DNA from: Gemmatimonadaceae bacterium
Lineage (GTDB): Bacteria > Gemmatimonadota > Gemmatimonadetes > Gemmatimonadales > Gemmatimonadaceae
DNA: 64,000 bases
Reading direction: 5' to 3'
NCBI GenBank assembly: GCA_022843265.1
Contig: JALHNZ010000008.1
Span: 38,095-102,094, forward strand
Shown here: piece after piece, positions 17,448 through 27,859 of the stretch
Numbering within the stretch: position 1 is the stretch's first letter
Layout of the letters: the number at the start of each line of letters is the position of its first letter
Notes under the pieces: generated by a model
Told to the model about the DNA's origin: nothing
Seen by the model: only the letters and a program-made list of their open reading frames with translations
Databases searched by the model: none
Made by a program: the position numbers and the translations under genes

Positions 17448-18894
17448 GCCAGAGCCCCGCTGTTGCCATCTGCGGGATACTCAGTTTCCCCGTGCCATAC
17501 ACGATCGCATTCGGCGGTGTCGCAACCGGGAGCATGAATGCACAGCTGGCCGCGAGCGCCGTCGGTAGCGCAAGCAACAGCGGATCGGCGCCAATGCCGA
17601 TGGCCAGCGCCGCGACAACGGGCAGGAACGCTGCTGCACTCGCCGTGTTGCTCGTGAGCTCGGTGAGAAAAATCATCACCAGCGTGATGATGACGATGAC
17701 GGCGAAAGTCGGCCAACCCGACAATACGCCGAGCGCGAGTCCGATCCACTCAGCGAGCCCCGTGCGTTGAATCGCTGCTGCGAGTGAGAGTCCGCCACCA
17801 AAGAGGATTAACACGGACCACGGAAGTCGCTCTGCCTGTCGCCACGTGAGCGCTACGCTCAGCGGACGCCACCCGAGCGGCACGGCAAACATCAGCAACG
17901 CACCGGTAATCGCGATGCCCGCGTCTGAAATGGCCGGCACCCAGCGTTCGAGCAATGGCCGCACCACCCACGCGGTTGCCGTGAGTGCAGTGATCGTTCC
18001 CACCGTCCACTCGGCGCGCGAAATACGGCCGAGTTGCGCGGTCTCCGCGCGGATCATTGCGGCACCACCGGCGATGTGTTCGTTGCCCACTGGATGCAGC
18101 CATCGCGTGAGCACGAACCACGCGAACGGGAGTCCGATCACGACGATCGGAACGCCAACAAACATCCACTCAAGGAATCCGATTCGCACGTCGAAGGAAT
18201 CGGACATGAAGCCCGCGAGCAATGCATTGGGCGGAGAACCGATCAGCGTACCCATGCCGCCGATGTTGCCCGCGTACGCAATGCCGAGCAATAACGCGAC
18301 TTCGAATGCTGTTGCGGGTGTGCTTTCGTTAGCCGACGAACCTGCCGCAACGTTTGCGGCGCGCGCCAACGCGATTACAGACGTCGCCATAGGAAGCATC
18401 ATCACGACTGTCGCCGAGTTGCTGACCCACATGCTGATCGCGCCCGTCGCGAGCATGAATCCAAGGATCAAATTCGCCGGCCGCGTGCCTACCACCGCAA
18501 GGATTGCCAGCGCGAGGCGACGGTGCAGCCCGCAGGCCTCAAGCGCCATTGCAATCAGGAAGCCGCCCAGAAACAGATAGATCACCGGATTCGCGAAGGG
18601 CGTTGTTGTCTCGCTGATGGACGCGACATCGAGCAGCGGGAAAAGCACGATCGGTGCGAGCGCGGTGGCCGCGATCGGCAGCGCCTCGCTGATCCACCAC
18701 GTGGCCATCAGCGCAGCAACGGCGGCGGTGCGCCAGGCTTCGAGCGACATGCCCTCTGGTGGCGCGAGCAGCAGCATCGCGACAAAAACAATGGGACCGG
18801 CAATGAGTCCGACGCGCGCGCGGGTGTCCGAGGGGGATTGCTCGGCGGCGGGCGGCGCGGGGCTGGTGGCTGGGGGGAGATGCCGAGGTGCCAC
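17383..18894 (-). CDS. SLC13/DASS family permease
   Basis: ISMWVSNSATVVMMLPMATSVI and FLTELTSNTASAAAFLPVVAALA (SNT-type motifs), multiple TM segments. Confidence 0.9.
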   Translation of the reverse strand: MAPRHLPPATSPAPPAAEQSPSDTRARVGLIAGPIVFVAMLLLAPPEGMSLEAWRTAAVAALMATWWISEALPIAATALAPIVLFPLLDVASISETTTPFANPVIYLFLGGFLIAMALEACGLHRRLALAILAVVGTRPANLILGFMLATGAISMWVSNSATVVMMLPMATSVIALARAANVAAGSSANESTPATAFEVALLLGIAYAGNIGGMGTLIGSPPNALLAGFMSDSFDVRIGFLEWMFVGVPIVVIGLPFAWFVLTRWLHPVGNEHIAGGAAMIRAETAQLGRISRAEWTVGTITALTATAWVVRPLLERWVPAISDAGIAITGALLMFAVPLGWRPLSVALTWRQAERLPWSVLILFGGGLSLAAAIQRTGLAEWIGLALGVLSGWPTFAVIVIITLVMIFLTELTSNTASAAAFLPVVAALAIGIGADPLLLALPTALAASCAFMLPVATPPNAIVYGTGKLSIPQMATAGLWLNLFFAALIPVVVVLLAARVF

Positions 18895-19079
18895 GGCAAT
18901 TGCCTATTGTGAGTGGAGAGGATCGTCTCTCGCGAGGCGGGTCTGCGTTGAAGGTACTCATTCACTGACGCGATGCGGCTGTCTTTGTTCGGATAACCGC
19001 AGTGGAGCGCTTCGCCGTGGCACTTGCACGGCACTGCACACGGCTTCACCTTCGCCTGACTCCATCCGCCGAGGCCAGC

Positions 19080-20204
19080 ATGCACCGTGTTGTCCCCCTC
19101 TTCATGCTTACGCTCGCGCTCGCCGCCTGCAGCGACGACACCCCTGTCGTCGAACAAACACCGCAGTGGACGCTGCGCGAAACGCTGCGCATCGGCTCGG
19201 GCGATGAAGGACCCACGTCGTTCTCCTGGGTGAAAGGCATCGCCGAAGGCGCCGATGGACGGATCTACATTTACGAACACAGCACGCAGGACATTCGTGT
19301 GTTCAACGCCGACGGCAGCTTTGATCGTACCATCGGCCGCCGCGGCGCGGGGCCGGGCGAGCTGGCGAACGCGGAAGGCATTGTGTTTGCGAGCGACGGC
19401 ACGCTGTGGGTGAGCGATGCGTCGAACGGGCGCTTCTCGCGATTTGACGCGGATGGCAAATCGCTCGAGAGCTGGTCGATGACGTTCTGCTCATCGCAAG
19501 GCACATGGGCGCCGTTCGTGACGGCCAATGGCATTGTCGATGACGATTGCATACCGGGTGTGGACCCCTACAAAATCGTGCGCTACCGCATGGATCGCAG
19601 CGGCGTAGACTCACTTGGTATGATTGCCGAATGTGGCACGCAAGCGCTCAATGAAGCAGCCACGTGGATCACGAAGGTCGGGACCGCGACCAGCTACCGC
19701 CCAATCCCGTGGGCACCACGCCAAGCGAGCGCGTACGACGCGACGGGTGCCACGTGGTGTGCACCGTCCACGGGGCGATACGAACTGCTGCGCATTGCAC
19801 TCGGCGGTGCCGATACCGTGCGTGTAACGCGCGACATTGCCGCGCTGCCTGTGAACGCCGCCGAACGCGATTCGGCAATCGCACTGATTGAATCACGCGG
19901 GCCCACAGGGCTCGATTTTTCGCGCATTCCGTCTGTCAAACCGTCGATTCATCGACTGACCATCGATGATCAGAATCGCCTTTGGGTGCGGCGCGATCGC
20001 GCCGAGGGCGGAGTAGTGTTTGACATCATTGCGCTCGATGGGACGCTTGTGGCTTCGGCTGCGCTGAACGGCGTGCGCACACCCATATGGTCGCCGTTTG
20101 TTGTGCGTGGTGATGTGGTGCTGCTCGTGATCACGGATGACGATGATGTGCCGCAGGTGGGGCGGTTTGTGATTGAGCGGGATGTGAGCGCGTCCACTAA
20201 ATGA
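19080..20204 (+). CDS. 6-bladed beta-propeller lipoprotein (NHL-like)
   Basis: Lipobox LALAAC; IYIYEHSTQDIRVFNADGSFDRTIGRRGAGPGELANAEGI. Confidence 0.8.
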   Translation: MHRVVPLFMLTLALAACSDDTPVVEQTPQWTLRETLRIGSGDEGPTSFSWVKGIAEGADGRIYIYEHSTQDIRVFNADGSFDRTIGRRGAGPGELANAEGIVFASDGTLWVSDASNGRFSRFDADGKSLESWSMTFCSSQGTWAPFVTANGIVDDDCIPGVDPYKIVRYRMDRSGVDSLGMIAECGTQALNEAATWITKVGTATSYRPIPWAPRQASAYDATGATWCAPSTGRYELLRIALGGADTVRVTRDIAALPVNAAERDSAIALIESRGPTGLDFSRIPSVKPSIHRLTIDDQNRLWVRRDRAEGGVVFDIIALDGTLVASAALNGVRTPIWSPFVVRGDVVLLVITDDDDVPQVGRFVIERDVSASTK

Positions 20205-21012
20205 TGAGGTCGCCTCTCGCCGTCTGCATTGATGGCACGGCGCCCGGTGCGCGTATGCGAGTGATGACCGGCAACAGTGTGAGCGGTAGCAGCGCGTGCG
20301 GCAGGCGCACCACAACTTCACCCAACGCGCCCGGTCCGTAGGCGATCACGCGCAGCAGTGCGGTAAAGAGTCCCCAGAACGCCATCCAGAAGACAACAGC
20401 CCGTGAGCGCGTGAACAGCAGCGCGATCGCCGCGGCGATATCAACCGCTCCAACAATCGTGAGCAGGCGCTCAACGGTGGCTTGCGTCCAGCGGATATCA
20501 AGCAGTTCACGCGCCGAGGTGATGGTGAGATCGACAAACCACGGGTGGGCACGAATCGCTTCGGTACCGTGCACCACAAACACGATTGCCGTGGCGAGGC
20601 GAACAATCCACCAGGCATTGGCTTCGCGCGCCCGCGTGCTGTCTGAGTCACGCGATCCGAAACTGACGAGTAATAGCGAGAGCGGCGCGGCAATGCGCAT
20701 GGCGTGCGCTGGCATGGCCCACGCGCTGAACGGATACCCGCCCTGGTCCTGCGACGCCCACGCCAACACGCCAACAGGCACGAGAATCAATGCGGCGGCC
20801 ACAACGCGCGCGCGCGCAAACCACAATGCTGGAACGCTCGCCACCAGCAGCCACGCGAGTGTCAGCTCGACAGATCGCGATTGTGCGTGCGCGAGTTCCT
20901 CGTTCATGAACAAGCGCGAACCAATGGCCGTACCGGAGCGCAGCAGCATGGCTGAACCGAGCGCCACACAGGATGTGGCAGCCAGGAGCAATCGCTGCTG
21001 CGTGTGGGTCAC
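20197..21012 (-). CDS. multi-TM membrane protein, unknown function
   Basis: Hydrophobic ORF; 4-nt overlap with upstream phosphoesterase. Confidence 0.65.
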   Translation of the reverse strand: MTHTQQRLLLAATSCVALGSAMLLRSGTAIGSRLFMNEELAHAQSRSVELTLAWLLVASVPALWFARARVVAAALILVPVGVLAWASQDQGGYPFSAWAMPAHAMRIAAPLSLLLVSFGSRDSDSTRAREANAWWIVRLATAIVFVVHGTEAIRAHPWFVDLTITSARELLDIRWTQATVERLLTIVGAVDIAAAIALLFTRSRAVVFWMAFWGLFTALLRVIAYGPGALGEVVVRLPHALLPLTLLPVITRIRAPGAVPSMQTARGDLII

Positions 21013-22328
21013 AGACGCGGCGCTCGCGAGTAGTCGTCGAGTACGACCCCATCAATGCCGATGGCACGCGCGCGCAACTGCGCGGAGTCCACAGATACAA
21101 TCCAGACGTGATGGGCGCTGGCCGTCATCCCGGGTGATTTGAGAAACCAGCGCGCTGAATCGGGAACGCGCTGCGGCACGCCCAGTCCGCCCTCACCAAT
21201 GTAGACCACGCCGTCTTTGGCCGGCTTGAAATTGCGAATGGGAACCGTACGCTTGAGCGCGTGTCCGTCTGATTCCAGTGCGAGATCGAGCCCGTACTTG
21301 TCAAACAGGGGCGACCACGTTTCGCGAACGCGCGCGAACTCGAGTGCCGTGAACTCCTTCACGGCCGGATACGCCGGGCGATGATATTGCGCCATGATCC
21401 AGCGCTTCGCGGGCCGCAGTTCCTGCAACTGCTCTTCAAGCCACTCACTCTGATCACCGGCCACACTGATTTCCGTGTTGAGCGTGATCAATGACAGTTG
21501 CGACCCAAGATTCGTGGTGAAGTAGTAGCCGTAGCTCAACTCATCAGTGATATCACCGAGCCAGAAGTGTTCGTTGAAGCCAACGCCTTCGTCGTGATTA
21601 CCGCGGGCGACGATGAACGGTAAAATGCGTCCATCTTCCGTACGCAGCAGCTCGTTGTCCTCAAACCACCAGAACAAGTGGCGCCAGTCGGCCGTGGTCC
21701 CCCAATCAGCACCATGCGCGAGCGCGATGATGTCTGGGTTCTCAGCCAGCAGCTGCGCCATGCGCTTGTTCATGTTCTGCCGATCCACGTGCGGTGTGCG
21801 CCCCGCGTATCGCGGTTGCGGACCACCCATGCGTGAGTCACCGCCGGAGAGCAGCGTGATGGGGCGATCGTCATTCGGCGCGGTGATAAACCAGCGCTCG
21901 TCAGTCAGTTCGCCGTCGCTCTCCACGGCCACGTACACCTTGGTAGCCGGCCGCAGCCCGGTGATTTCCGCGTGATGATACCAACCGGCTGGCACGCCTT
22001 CCTTTAGGTCTTCGGCGCGCAGCGTGGCCGTGCCGTTGCGCACGGCTGGCGCGGACATGGCGTACGCCCTCTGGCCGTCGCCACGGCTCACCGTGTCGTA
22101 GCGAACAATATTCTGGCGCGTTTCCGCCATCGTGGTCCAGGAAATGATCGCATGCGCTGACGGGTCTTCCGTCCAGATCACGCGCACATGGCGCGGTGAG
22201 GGGCTAGCCGATGTGCCCTGGGGCTGCGCGGACTTGGGCGGCGCAGACTCAGTTCGGCACGATGTGAGTACGAACAGTGCGGCCGCGAGATACAGGGAAC
22301 GCATAGTGGTGACGTTGAGGTGGAACAT
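21009..22328 (-). CDS. metallophosphoesterase (purple acid phosphatase-like) lipoprotein
   Basis: Lipobox VLTSC; SGGDSRMGG, GADWG, RGNHDEG, ESDGHALKRT. Confidence 0.85.
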   Translation of the reverse strand: MFHLNVTTMRSLYLAAALFVLTSCRTESAPPKSAQPQGTSASPSPRHVRVIWTEDPSAHAIISWTTMAETRQNIVRYDTVSRGDGQRAYAMSAPAVRNGTATLRAEDLKEGVPAGWYHHAEITGLRPATKVYVAVESDGELTDERWFITAPNDDRPITLLSGGDSRMGGPQPRYAGRTPHVDRQNMNKRMAQLLAENPDIIALAHGADWGTTADWRHLFWWFEDNELLRTEDGRILPFIVARGNHDEGVGFNEHFWLGDITDELSYGYYFTTNLGSQLSLITLNTEISVAGDQSEWLEEQLQELRPAKRWIMAQYHRPAYPAVKEFTALEFARVRETWSPLFDKYGLDLALESDGHALKRTVPIRNFKPAKDGVVYIGEGGLGVPQRVPDSARWFLKSPGMTASAHHVWIVSVDSAQLRARAIGIDGVVLDDYSRAPRL

Positions 22329-22511
22329 GACAGAACATTAGCGCGCGCCGCGCGAAGGTCTATCGGATTGTTACAGGAGCGGTGGCCAGCTGCCAGCTCT
22401 CTCTTGCGAAGGTCAGCGCAGAGCGGTTTGATCACAAGGGTGCGCATCGCGATTGGTTTCTGAGCGGGGCGCAGCGAGCTGTAACGTCCCCCTCCCCCCA
22501 CCTGTATCGCC

Positions 22512-23687
22512 ATGCAACGACGCGACGCTCTCCGTGCTCTCGCCACCACCGTGCTCGGCGTTGTGGCGGCGCCGGCCGTTCTCCGCGGACGTTATCAACT
22601 CTTTGCGCACAGTAGCGCGCAGTACTCCGCGCGTACGATCACACTCATGCGCGAGAGCACGGTCATTGACATGCTCTGTCAGTTTGCGTTTGACGATTTT
22701 CGAAACACGAACGCACCGCTTGCGCAGCGCTGGAAACGCGATCCGTCGTCATTTACCGCAGAACACTTTGCCACGTTTCGCGATTCAGGCGTGAATATTC
22801 TGGCACTCGGCAGCGGCGCCGGTACGTACGAAGGCATGCTGCGACATCTCGCCGAGTGGAATGGATTTGTCGCGTCGCACAGCGACTGGTTTACGCGCAT
22901 CGATGAAGCGCGCGACATTGCGCGCATTCGTGAGTCGGGCAAGATCGGCATTCTCATGTCCACGCAAACGTCGGATCACTTTCGTACTGCGTTAGACGTG
23001 GACAGCTTCTACGCACTTGGCCAGCGTGTGTCGCAGCTGACATACAACATGCAGAGTCGCACGGGTGCGGGGTTTCTTGAGAATCGTGACAGCGGACTGA
23101 CAGCATTTGGCGCCGAGATCATCACACGCATGGAGCAGGTGGGTATGGTGGTCGATCTCTCGCACTGCGGCGATCAGACCACGCTTGATGCCCTGGAGGC
23201 CGCGAAAAAGCCGCCGATCTTCACGCATGCCTCGGCCCGTGCGCTGCTCGACAACTGCGCGCGCTGCAAGACCGACGACATGCTACGCAAGCTGGCCGCG
23301 AAAGGCGGTGTGGTGGGTGTGCCCATGATTCGCTTCATGATTCGCAGCGCGCCTCCGGTGACGGTGGAACACGTGGCAGATCATGTGGAGCATCTGATCA
23401 AGCTGATGGGCGCCGAACACGTTGGTGTGGGCAGCGATCTTGATATGGCTGGTTTGGCCAACCCCATGCGCAACGATGGCGACGGCGTGCCGAGCAATCA
23501 GCCGAATTTTTCGCGCTACAACGCGTACTTCGCCGAGAATGGTGGTGCGCATGTGGATGGTCTGGATCATCCCAAGCGTTTGTTTGATCTGACAGAAGCG
23601 CTGGTGCGCCGACGTCATTCGGATGAGACGATCCGGTTGGTGCTGGGCGGAAGTTTTGCGCGCGTGCTTTCGGCGGCGTGGACGTGA
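22512..23687 (+). CDS. membrane dipeptidase (M19 family)
   Basis: GMVVDLSHCGDQTTLDALEAAKKPPIFTHASARAL, HVGVGSDLDMAG. Confidence 0.9.
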   Translation: MQRRDALRALATTVLGVVAAPAVLRGRYQLFAHSSAQYSARTITLMRESTVIDMLCQFAFDDFRNTNAPLAQRWKRDPSSFTAEHFATFRDSGVNILALGSGAGTYEGMLRHLAEWNGFVASHSDWFTRIDEARDIARIRESGKIGILMSTQTSDHFRTALDVDSFYALGQRVSQLTYNMQSRTGAGFLENRDSGLTAFGAEIITRMEQVGMVVDLSHCGDQTTLDALEAAKKPPIFTHASARALLDNCARCKTDDMLRKLAAKGGVVGVPMIRFMIRSAPPVTVEHVADHVEHLIKLMGAEHVGVGSDLDMAGLANPMRNDGDGVPSNQPNFSRYNAYFAENGGAHVDGLDHPKRLFDLTEALVRRRHSDETIRLVLGGSFARVLSAAWT

Positions 23688-25012
23688 GCGCGTACGCCGC
23701 TGCGCGGTGTGCGGTGTTTCGAGCAGCCTGTGGCGCAGTGCCTGGTGCCGCGTTGGTCGTCGCGTCTTTCATCGCGATTGGGACTGCCGCGCACGCGCAG
23801 CGCGCAACAGCGCATGATGCTTCATCTCGTGTGCTGGTGATTGATTCGGTGCGGGTGGTAGATGTTGCGGCCGCGCGTACGGGCGCCCTTCAGCGCATCG
23901 TGATTCGTGGTGATATGATTGCCGCTGTCACCAACCTCGATGCACCGCTGCCCGCAACGGTGGATGTCTTGCTGAACGCGCGCGGTGCGTACGCGATTCC
24001 CGGCTTGGTGGATCATCACGTGCATCTCGTGCCTCGACAAGCGTCCGCGCTTGAGCGCGCAGCGCGCGGTGGTGTGACGCTGGTGAACAGCATGGCGGGT
24101 GACGCACGCGTGGCGGGTGAGTACGCGCGGCAGGTCATCACGAAGGAGTTGGCCGCCCCTGAGATTGTGTACGCGAGTGTGCTGGCCGGACCGGGATTTT
24201 TTATCGACCCACGTTTTCGCGGCGCTGGCGTTGGCTTTGCGCCAGGCACCGCGCCATGGGCGCAGGCAATGACCGACACCACGGATCTGGTGCGCGCCGT
24301 AGCGAGAGCGCGCGGATCAGGTGCGGAGGTGCTCAAACTTTACGCGATGTTGGATAGCACACTGGCCGCGCGCATTACGAACGAGGCACACGTGCAGGGC
24401 ATGCGCGTGGTCGCGCATGGTACGGTGTTTCCCGCGCGGCCACTGCAGTTGGTGCAATCGGGTGTGGATGTGCTCACACACGTGCCGTATCTGTCATGGC
24501 AGGGCGCGCCGAGTGTGCAGGCCGATGATGCGTTCAAGCGCGCAGAAGGCCCGTACGCATCGGTCGCCGTGGACGGTGCGCAGATAACGACGCTCGTTGA
24601 CGCGATGGTGAAAGCGGGCACGGCGCTCGAGCCTACGCTGTATGTGTTTCTGGCGCGCGAATCGCCGGCGGTGATGCGTGCGTGGTCACTCGCCCTTACA
24701 CGGCGCGCGCACGAGCGTGGTGTGCCGATTGTTTCGGGCACAGACAATCTGATTGGCTCCGACACCGCTGCACTGCCGAACATTCACGCCGAGCTGGCGT
24801 ATCTCGTGGAGGCCGGCTTGTCACCGGCGGCAGCGTTGGCAACGGCCACAACAGTGCCAGCGCGCGTGATGGGTCGTTCCACTACACACGGTGCAGTTGC
24901 CACGGGCTTTGTCGCGGACCTGTTGCTGCTCGACGCGAATCCGCTGGAAGACATTGGCGCGACGCGCAAAATTCGTAATGTTGTGCTGCGCGGGCGGGTG
25001 CTTGGGCGGTAA
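23678..25012 (+). CDS. secreted amidohydrolase family protein
   Basis: IPGLVDHHVHLVP; MRVVAHGT; VSGTDNLIGSD; GFVADLLLLDANPLEDI. Confidence 0.88.
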   Translation: MDVSAYAAARCAVFRAACGAVPGAALVVASFIAIGTAAHAQRATAHDASSRVLVIDSVRVVDVAAARTGALQRIVIRGDMIAAVTNLDAPLPATVDVLLNARGAYAIPGLVDHHVHLVPRQASALERAARGGVTLVNSMAGDARVAGEYARQVITKELAAPEIVYASVLAGPGFFIDPRFRGAGVGFAPGTAPWAQAMTDTTDLVRAVARARGSGAEVLKLYAMLDSTLAARITNEAHVQGMRVVAHGTVFPARPLQLVQSGVDVLTHVPYLSWQGAPSVQADDAFKRAEGPYASVAVDGAQITTLVDAMVKAGTALEPTLYVFLARESPAVMRAWSLALTRRAHERGVPIVSGTDNLIGSDTAALPNIHAELAYLVEAGLSPAAALATATTVPARVMGRSTTHGAVATGFVADLLLLDANPLEDIGATRKIRNVVLRGRVLGR

Positions 25013-25071
25013 GCGCTGGTCGCGATTTCACGGTTGACACTCACTTGGCGAACATCGCGCCTCTGACACGC

Positions 25072-25437
25072 ATGTCGAACTCCCCACTCGATCGGCTACG
25101 CGAAGTCTGCCTCGCACTGCCCCACACGCACGAAGTCGAAGCGTGGGGCGAGCCAACGTTTCGCGTGAAGAACAAACTCTTTGCGATGTACGCGGCGCCA
25201 ACCAATCATCATGGCGCGGGCCGACATGGCGTGTGGCTCAACTGCGCCGCAGAAAATCAGCGGCAACTCGTGGCAAGTGACCCCACCCGCTATTTCGTGC
25301 CACCGTACGTAGGCAAAAGCGGGTGGGTCGGTGTGTGGATTGATAAACGACCGCGCTGGCGCGAGGTGGAGGAACTCGTGCGTGATGCGTATCGTCGTAC
25401 GGCGCCGAAGCGCGTATTGGCGGAGCTCGACGGTTAA
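25072..25437 (+). CDS. MmcQ/YjbR family protein
   Basis: CLALPHTHEVEAWGEPTFRVKNKLFAMYA...VGVWIDKRPRWREVEELVRDAYRRTAPKR. Confidence 0.88.
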   Translation: MSNSPLDRLREVCLALPHTHEVEAWGEPTFRVKNKLFAMYAAPTNHHGAGRHGVWLNCAAENQRQLVASDPTRYFVPPYVGKSGWVGVWIDKRPRWREVEELVRDAYRRTAPKRVLAELDG

Positions 25438-25820
25438 GTCGCGCGACGCGCCAGCAACTCGATCTCCACTCGCGCACCGAGCGGCAAGCCGGCCACGGCG
25501 ACCGTCGTGCGCGCCGGGTATGGTGCAGTAAAACGTGATGCGTACGCACCATTCATGGCCGCGAAGTCGGCCATGTCGATCAAATACACGTTGCACTTCA
25601 CGACATCGTCGAGTGACAAACCGTTGTCCTCGAGCACCGCTTGCAGGTTGTCGAACACACGGTGTGTTTGTGCGGCTACGTCACCGGTGATGAGCGCGCC
25701 CGTTGCGGGATCGATGGGCGTTTGACCTGAGCAGAACAGTTCGGAACCACTCCAGACAGCGTGGGAGTAGGGACCAATCGCGGCGGGTCCGCGCGCGCTC
25801 GTGGCGGCGTTGCGTGGCAT
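25434..25820 (-). CDS. RidA family protein (enamine/imine deaminase)
   Basis: AIGPYSHAVWSGSELFCSGQTPIDPATG...VVKCNVYLIDMADFAAMN...PARTTVAVAGLPLGARVEIE. Confidence 0.93.
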   Translation of the reverse strand: MPRNAATSARGPAAIGPYSHAVWSGSELFCSGQTPIDPATGALITGDVAAQTHRVFDNLQAVLEDNGLSLDDVVKCNVYLIDMADFAAMNGAYASRFTAPYPARTTVAVAGLPLGARVEIELLARRAT

Positions 25821-26000
25821 GATGTCAGGTGTGAAGTGGTGAAGGGAAGACGTTCGCCTAGTGTACGCGATTGCGGCGTGATGTGCGAGGCGGGGGAACT
25901 CATTATCGAACGGCGGACTAGTCGGGGCAGTCCACCGCGTGCGTCCGGCCACGCGTTCTCGGCGCAACTACTCCCTTCGCGAACTGCAGGAGTTCAGAAT

Positions 26001-26558
26001 ATGCTCAGCTCATCACGCACCGCATTCTCCACGCCAACGCTACGCGCGCGCACACTGTTTGTCGTCTCGGTGTCGCTCACGGCCGCGTTGTGGCTCATGC
26101 CGCGATCCGCCAGCGCCCAGATGGAGCCCAAGCGTACGGCCACGCCCGCGGTCACGATGTCGCAGGTGCTGCCCATGAATGTGAACGCAGACGGCGTGGC
26201 CATTCACGGCTATGATCCCGTGGCGTATTTCACCGCGGGCGCACCGACGAAAGGCACCACCGCGTTCACCGCCACGTGGCAAGGCGCCACGTTCCGGTTT
26301 GCGTCTGCGGCAAATCGTGATGTGTTCATCGCGAAGCCCGACGCGTACGCACCACAGTACGGTGGGTACTGCGCCATGGGCATGGTAGGTGGCGCCAAAT
26401 TCGACGTCGACCCTTCGGCCTGGCGCGTGGAAAACGGTCGACTGTACCTGAACAAGGACCCGCGCACGCAGAAGTCGTGGTTGCGCGACGTACCGGGGCA
26501 CATTGTGAAGGCCGATGCGAAGTGGCCGACCGTCGTGGCGAAAGAAAAGAAGCAGTAA
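26001..26558 (+). CDS. secreted YHS domain protein
   Basis: Signal peptide; VAIHGYDPVAYFTAGAPTKGTTAFTATWQGATFRFASAANRDVFIAKPDAYAPQYGGYCA. Confidence 0.92.
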   Translation: MLSSSRTAFSTPTLRARTLFVVSVSLTAALWLMPRSASAQMEPKRTATPAVTMSQVLPMNVNADGVAIHGYDPVAYFTAGAPTKGTTAFTATWQGATFRFASAANRDVFIAKPDAYAPQYGGYCAMGMVGGAKFDVDPSAWRVENGRLYLNKDPRTQKSWLRDVPGHIVKADAKWPTVVAKEKKQ

Positions 26559-26620
26559 CGCCGAGGAAGCGTATCGAACGCTCGCTTGACAAATGCGCAG
26601 GCCCCCGTCAGGATTGACGC

Positions 26621-26701
26621 ATGCGCCACAACGCCAGCTTTTATGCCTATTGGTTTACGCCGACCCCCACGGGCCACGGCGTCGGGCACTGCTGCGCGTA
26701 A
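26621..26701 (+). CDS. 26-aa leader peptide MRHNASFYAYWFTPTPTGHGVGHCCA
   Basis: AGGA 7 nt upstream of ATG; codons 7-12 are Phe-Tyr-Ala-Tyr-Trp-Phe; stops before an intrinsic terminator upstream of aroF-type gene. Confidence 0.8.
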   Translation: MRHNASFYAYWFTPTPTGHGVGHCCA

Positions 26702-26724
26702 CGCGCTCCACCTGACGATCTGCG

Positions 26725-26754
26725 AGGCCCGTGCTCAATGCGCGGGCCTTTTTT
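26725..26754 (+). terminator. intrinsic terminator of the leader
   Basis: AGGCCCGTGC-TCAAT-GCGCGGGCCT followed by a T-run (hairpin with one G-U pair). Confidence 0.85.
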
Positions 26755-26818
26755 ATTGGCCATCGCAGCGAGACGGTCGCCGAGTGGATCCCCACACTTT
26801 TTCTGGACTGGGACCCGC

Positions 26819-27859
26819 ATGATTATCGTGACCGCCGTAGGAACACCTGCCGATGACGTTGAAAACATTGTGGCACATGTGGAACGCGCCGGGCTGCGCG
26901 CGCACATCAGTCGTGGCGAGGAGCGCACCATTATTGGGTGCATCGGGGATCATGACAAACTGATCGCTGCCAACCTTACGCGACTGCCGGGCGTAGAGCA
27001 GGTGCTCAAGATCGGCAAGCCGTACAAGATTGCATCGCGTGCGTTTGCCGGGTCCGATACGATCGTTTCGCTGGGTGATGCGGCCGGTACGCGCGTTGGT
27101 GGGTCGGAGTTGGTGGTGATTGCCGGCCCATGCTCCGTCGAGGGTCGCGACATGCTGTTTCAGACGGCGCATGCCGTGCAGGCCTCAGGCGCACGCGCGC
27201 TGCGTGGTGGTGCATTCAAACCGCGTTCATCGCCGTACGCATTTCAGGGTATGGGGCGCGAGGCCCTCGAGCTGCTCGCCGAGGTGCGCGCGGAAACCGG
27301 ATTGCCGGTGGTGACGGAAGTGCTTGATCCACGGCAGGTGGAGCTGGTGTCGGAGTTTGCGGATGTGCTGCAAGTTGGCGCGCGCAACATGCAGAACTTC
27401 GCGTTGCTCACCGAAATCGGAAAATCGCATCGACCGGTGTTGCTCAAGCGCGGTTTATCAGCCACGATCACGGAACTGCTGATGGCCGCCGAGTATGTGC
27501 TGGCGCAGGGCAATACGCAGGTGATGTTGTGCGAGCGCGGTATTCGCACGTACGAAACGTCCACGCGCAATACGCTCGACATTGCCGCGATCCCGGTGCT
27601 CAAGCGCGAAACACATTTGCCGGTGCTCGTGGACCCGAGTCACGCCGCGGGTCAGGCCGCACTGGTGGCGCCGCTCGCGATGGCAGCGATTGCTGCGGGT
27701 GCAGACGGGCTGCTTGTGGAAGTGCATCCGGACCCCACGTGCGCGCAGTCCGACGGTGAACAGTCACTCACGTTTGCGGCGTTCGACAGTATGATGCGTC
27801 AGGCGCGTGTGGTGGCGCAGGCCATGGGACGCGAGTTGACGGTGCCGTTACTGGTCTAG
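26819..27859 (+). CDS. aroF: 3-deoxy-7-phosphoheptulonate (DAHP) synthase with N-terminal ferredoxin-like/ACT-type domain
   Basis: [86 protein letters not shown]. Confidence 0.95.
   Translation: MIIVTAVGTPADDVENIVAHVERAGLRAHISRGEERTIIGCIGDHDKLIAANLTRLPGVEQVLKIGKPYKIASRAFAGSDTIVSLGDAAGTRVGGSELVVIAGPCSVEGRDMLFQTAHAVQASGARALRGGAFKPRSSPYAFQGMGREALELLAEVRAETGLPVVTEVLDPRQVELVSEFADVLQVGARNMQNFALLTEIGKSHRPVLLKRGLSATITELLMAAEYVLAQGNTQVMLCERGIRTYETSTRNTLDIAAIPVLKRETHLPVLVDPSHAAGQAALVAPLAMAAIAAGADGLLVEVHPDPTCAQSDGEQSLTFAAFDSMMRQARVVAQAMGRELTVPLLV

Larger units (their letters stand above)
26586..26754 (+). promoter_or_regulatory. candidate transcription attenuator of DAHP synthase
   Basis: TTGACA (26586-26591); leader ORF 26621-26701; CACGGGCC (26668-26675) complementary to GGCCCGTG (26726-26733); intrinsic terminator 26725-26754. 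Confidence 0.8.

Noticed and set aside
17846-18580. 244-aa plus-strand ORF
   Set aside because: Antisense to the SLC13 permease; Ala/Ser/Thr-rich shadow frame.
26586-26822. 78-aa ORF overlapping the leader peptide
   Set aside because: Different frame; lacks a good start context. The AGGA-preceded 26-aa ORF with aromatic codons and following terminator explains the region better.
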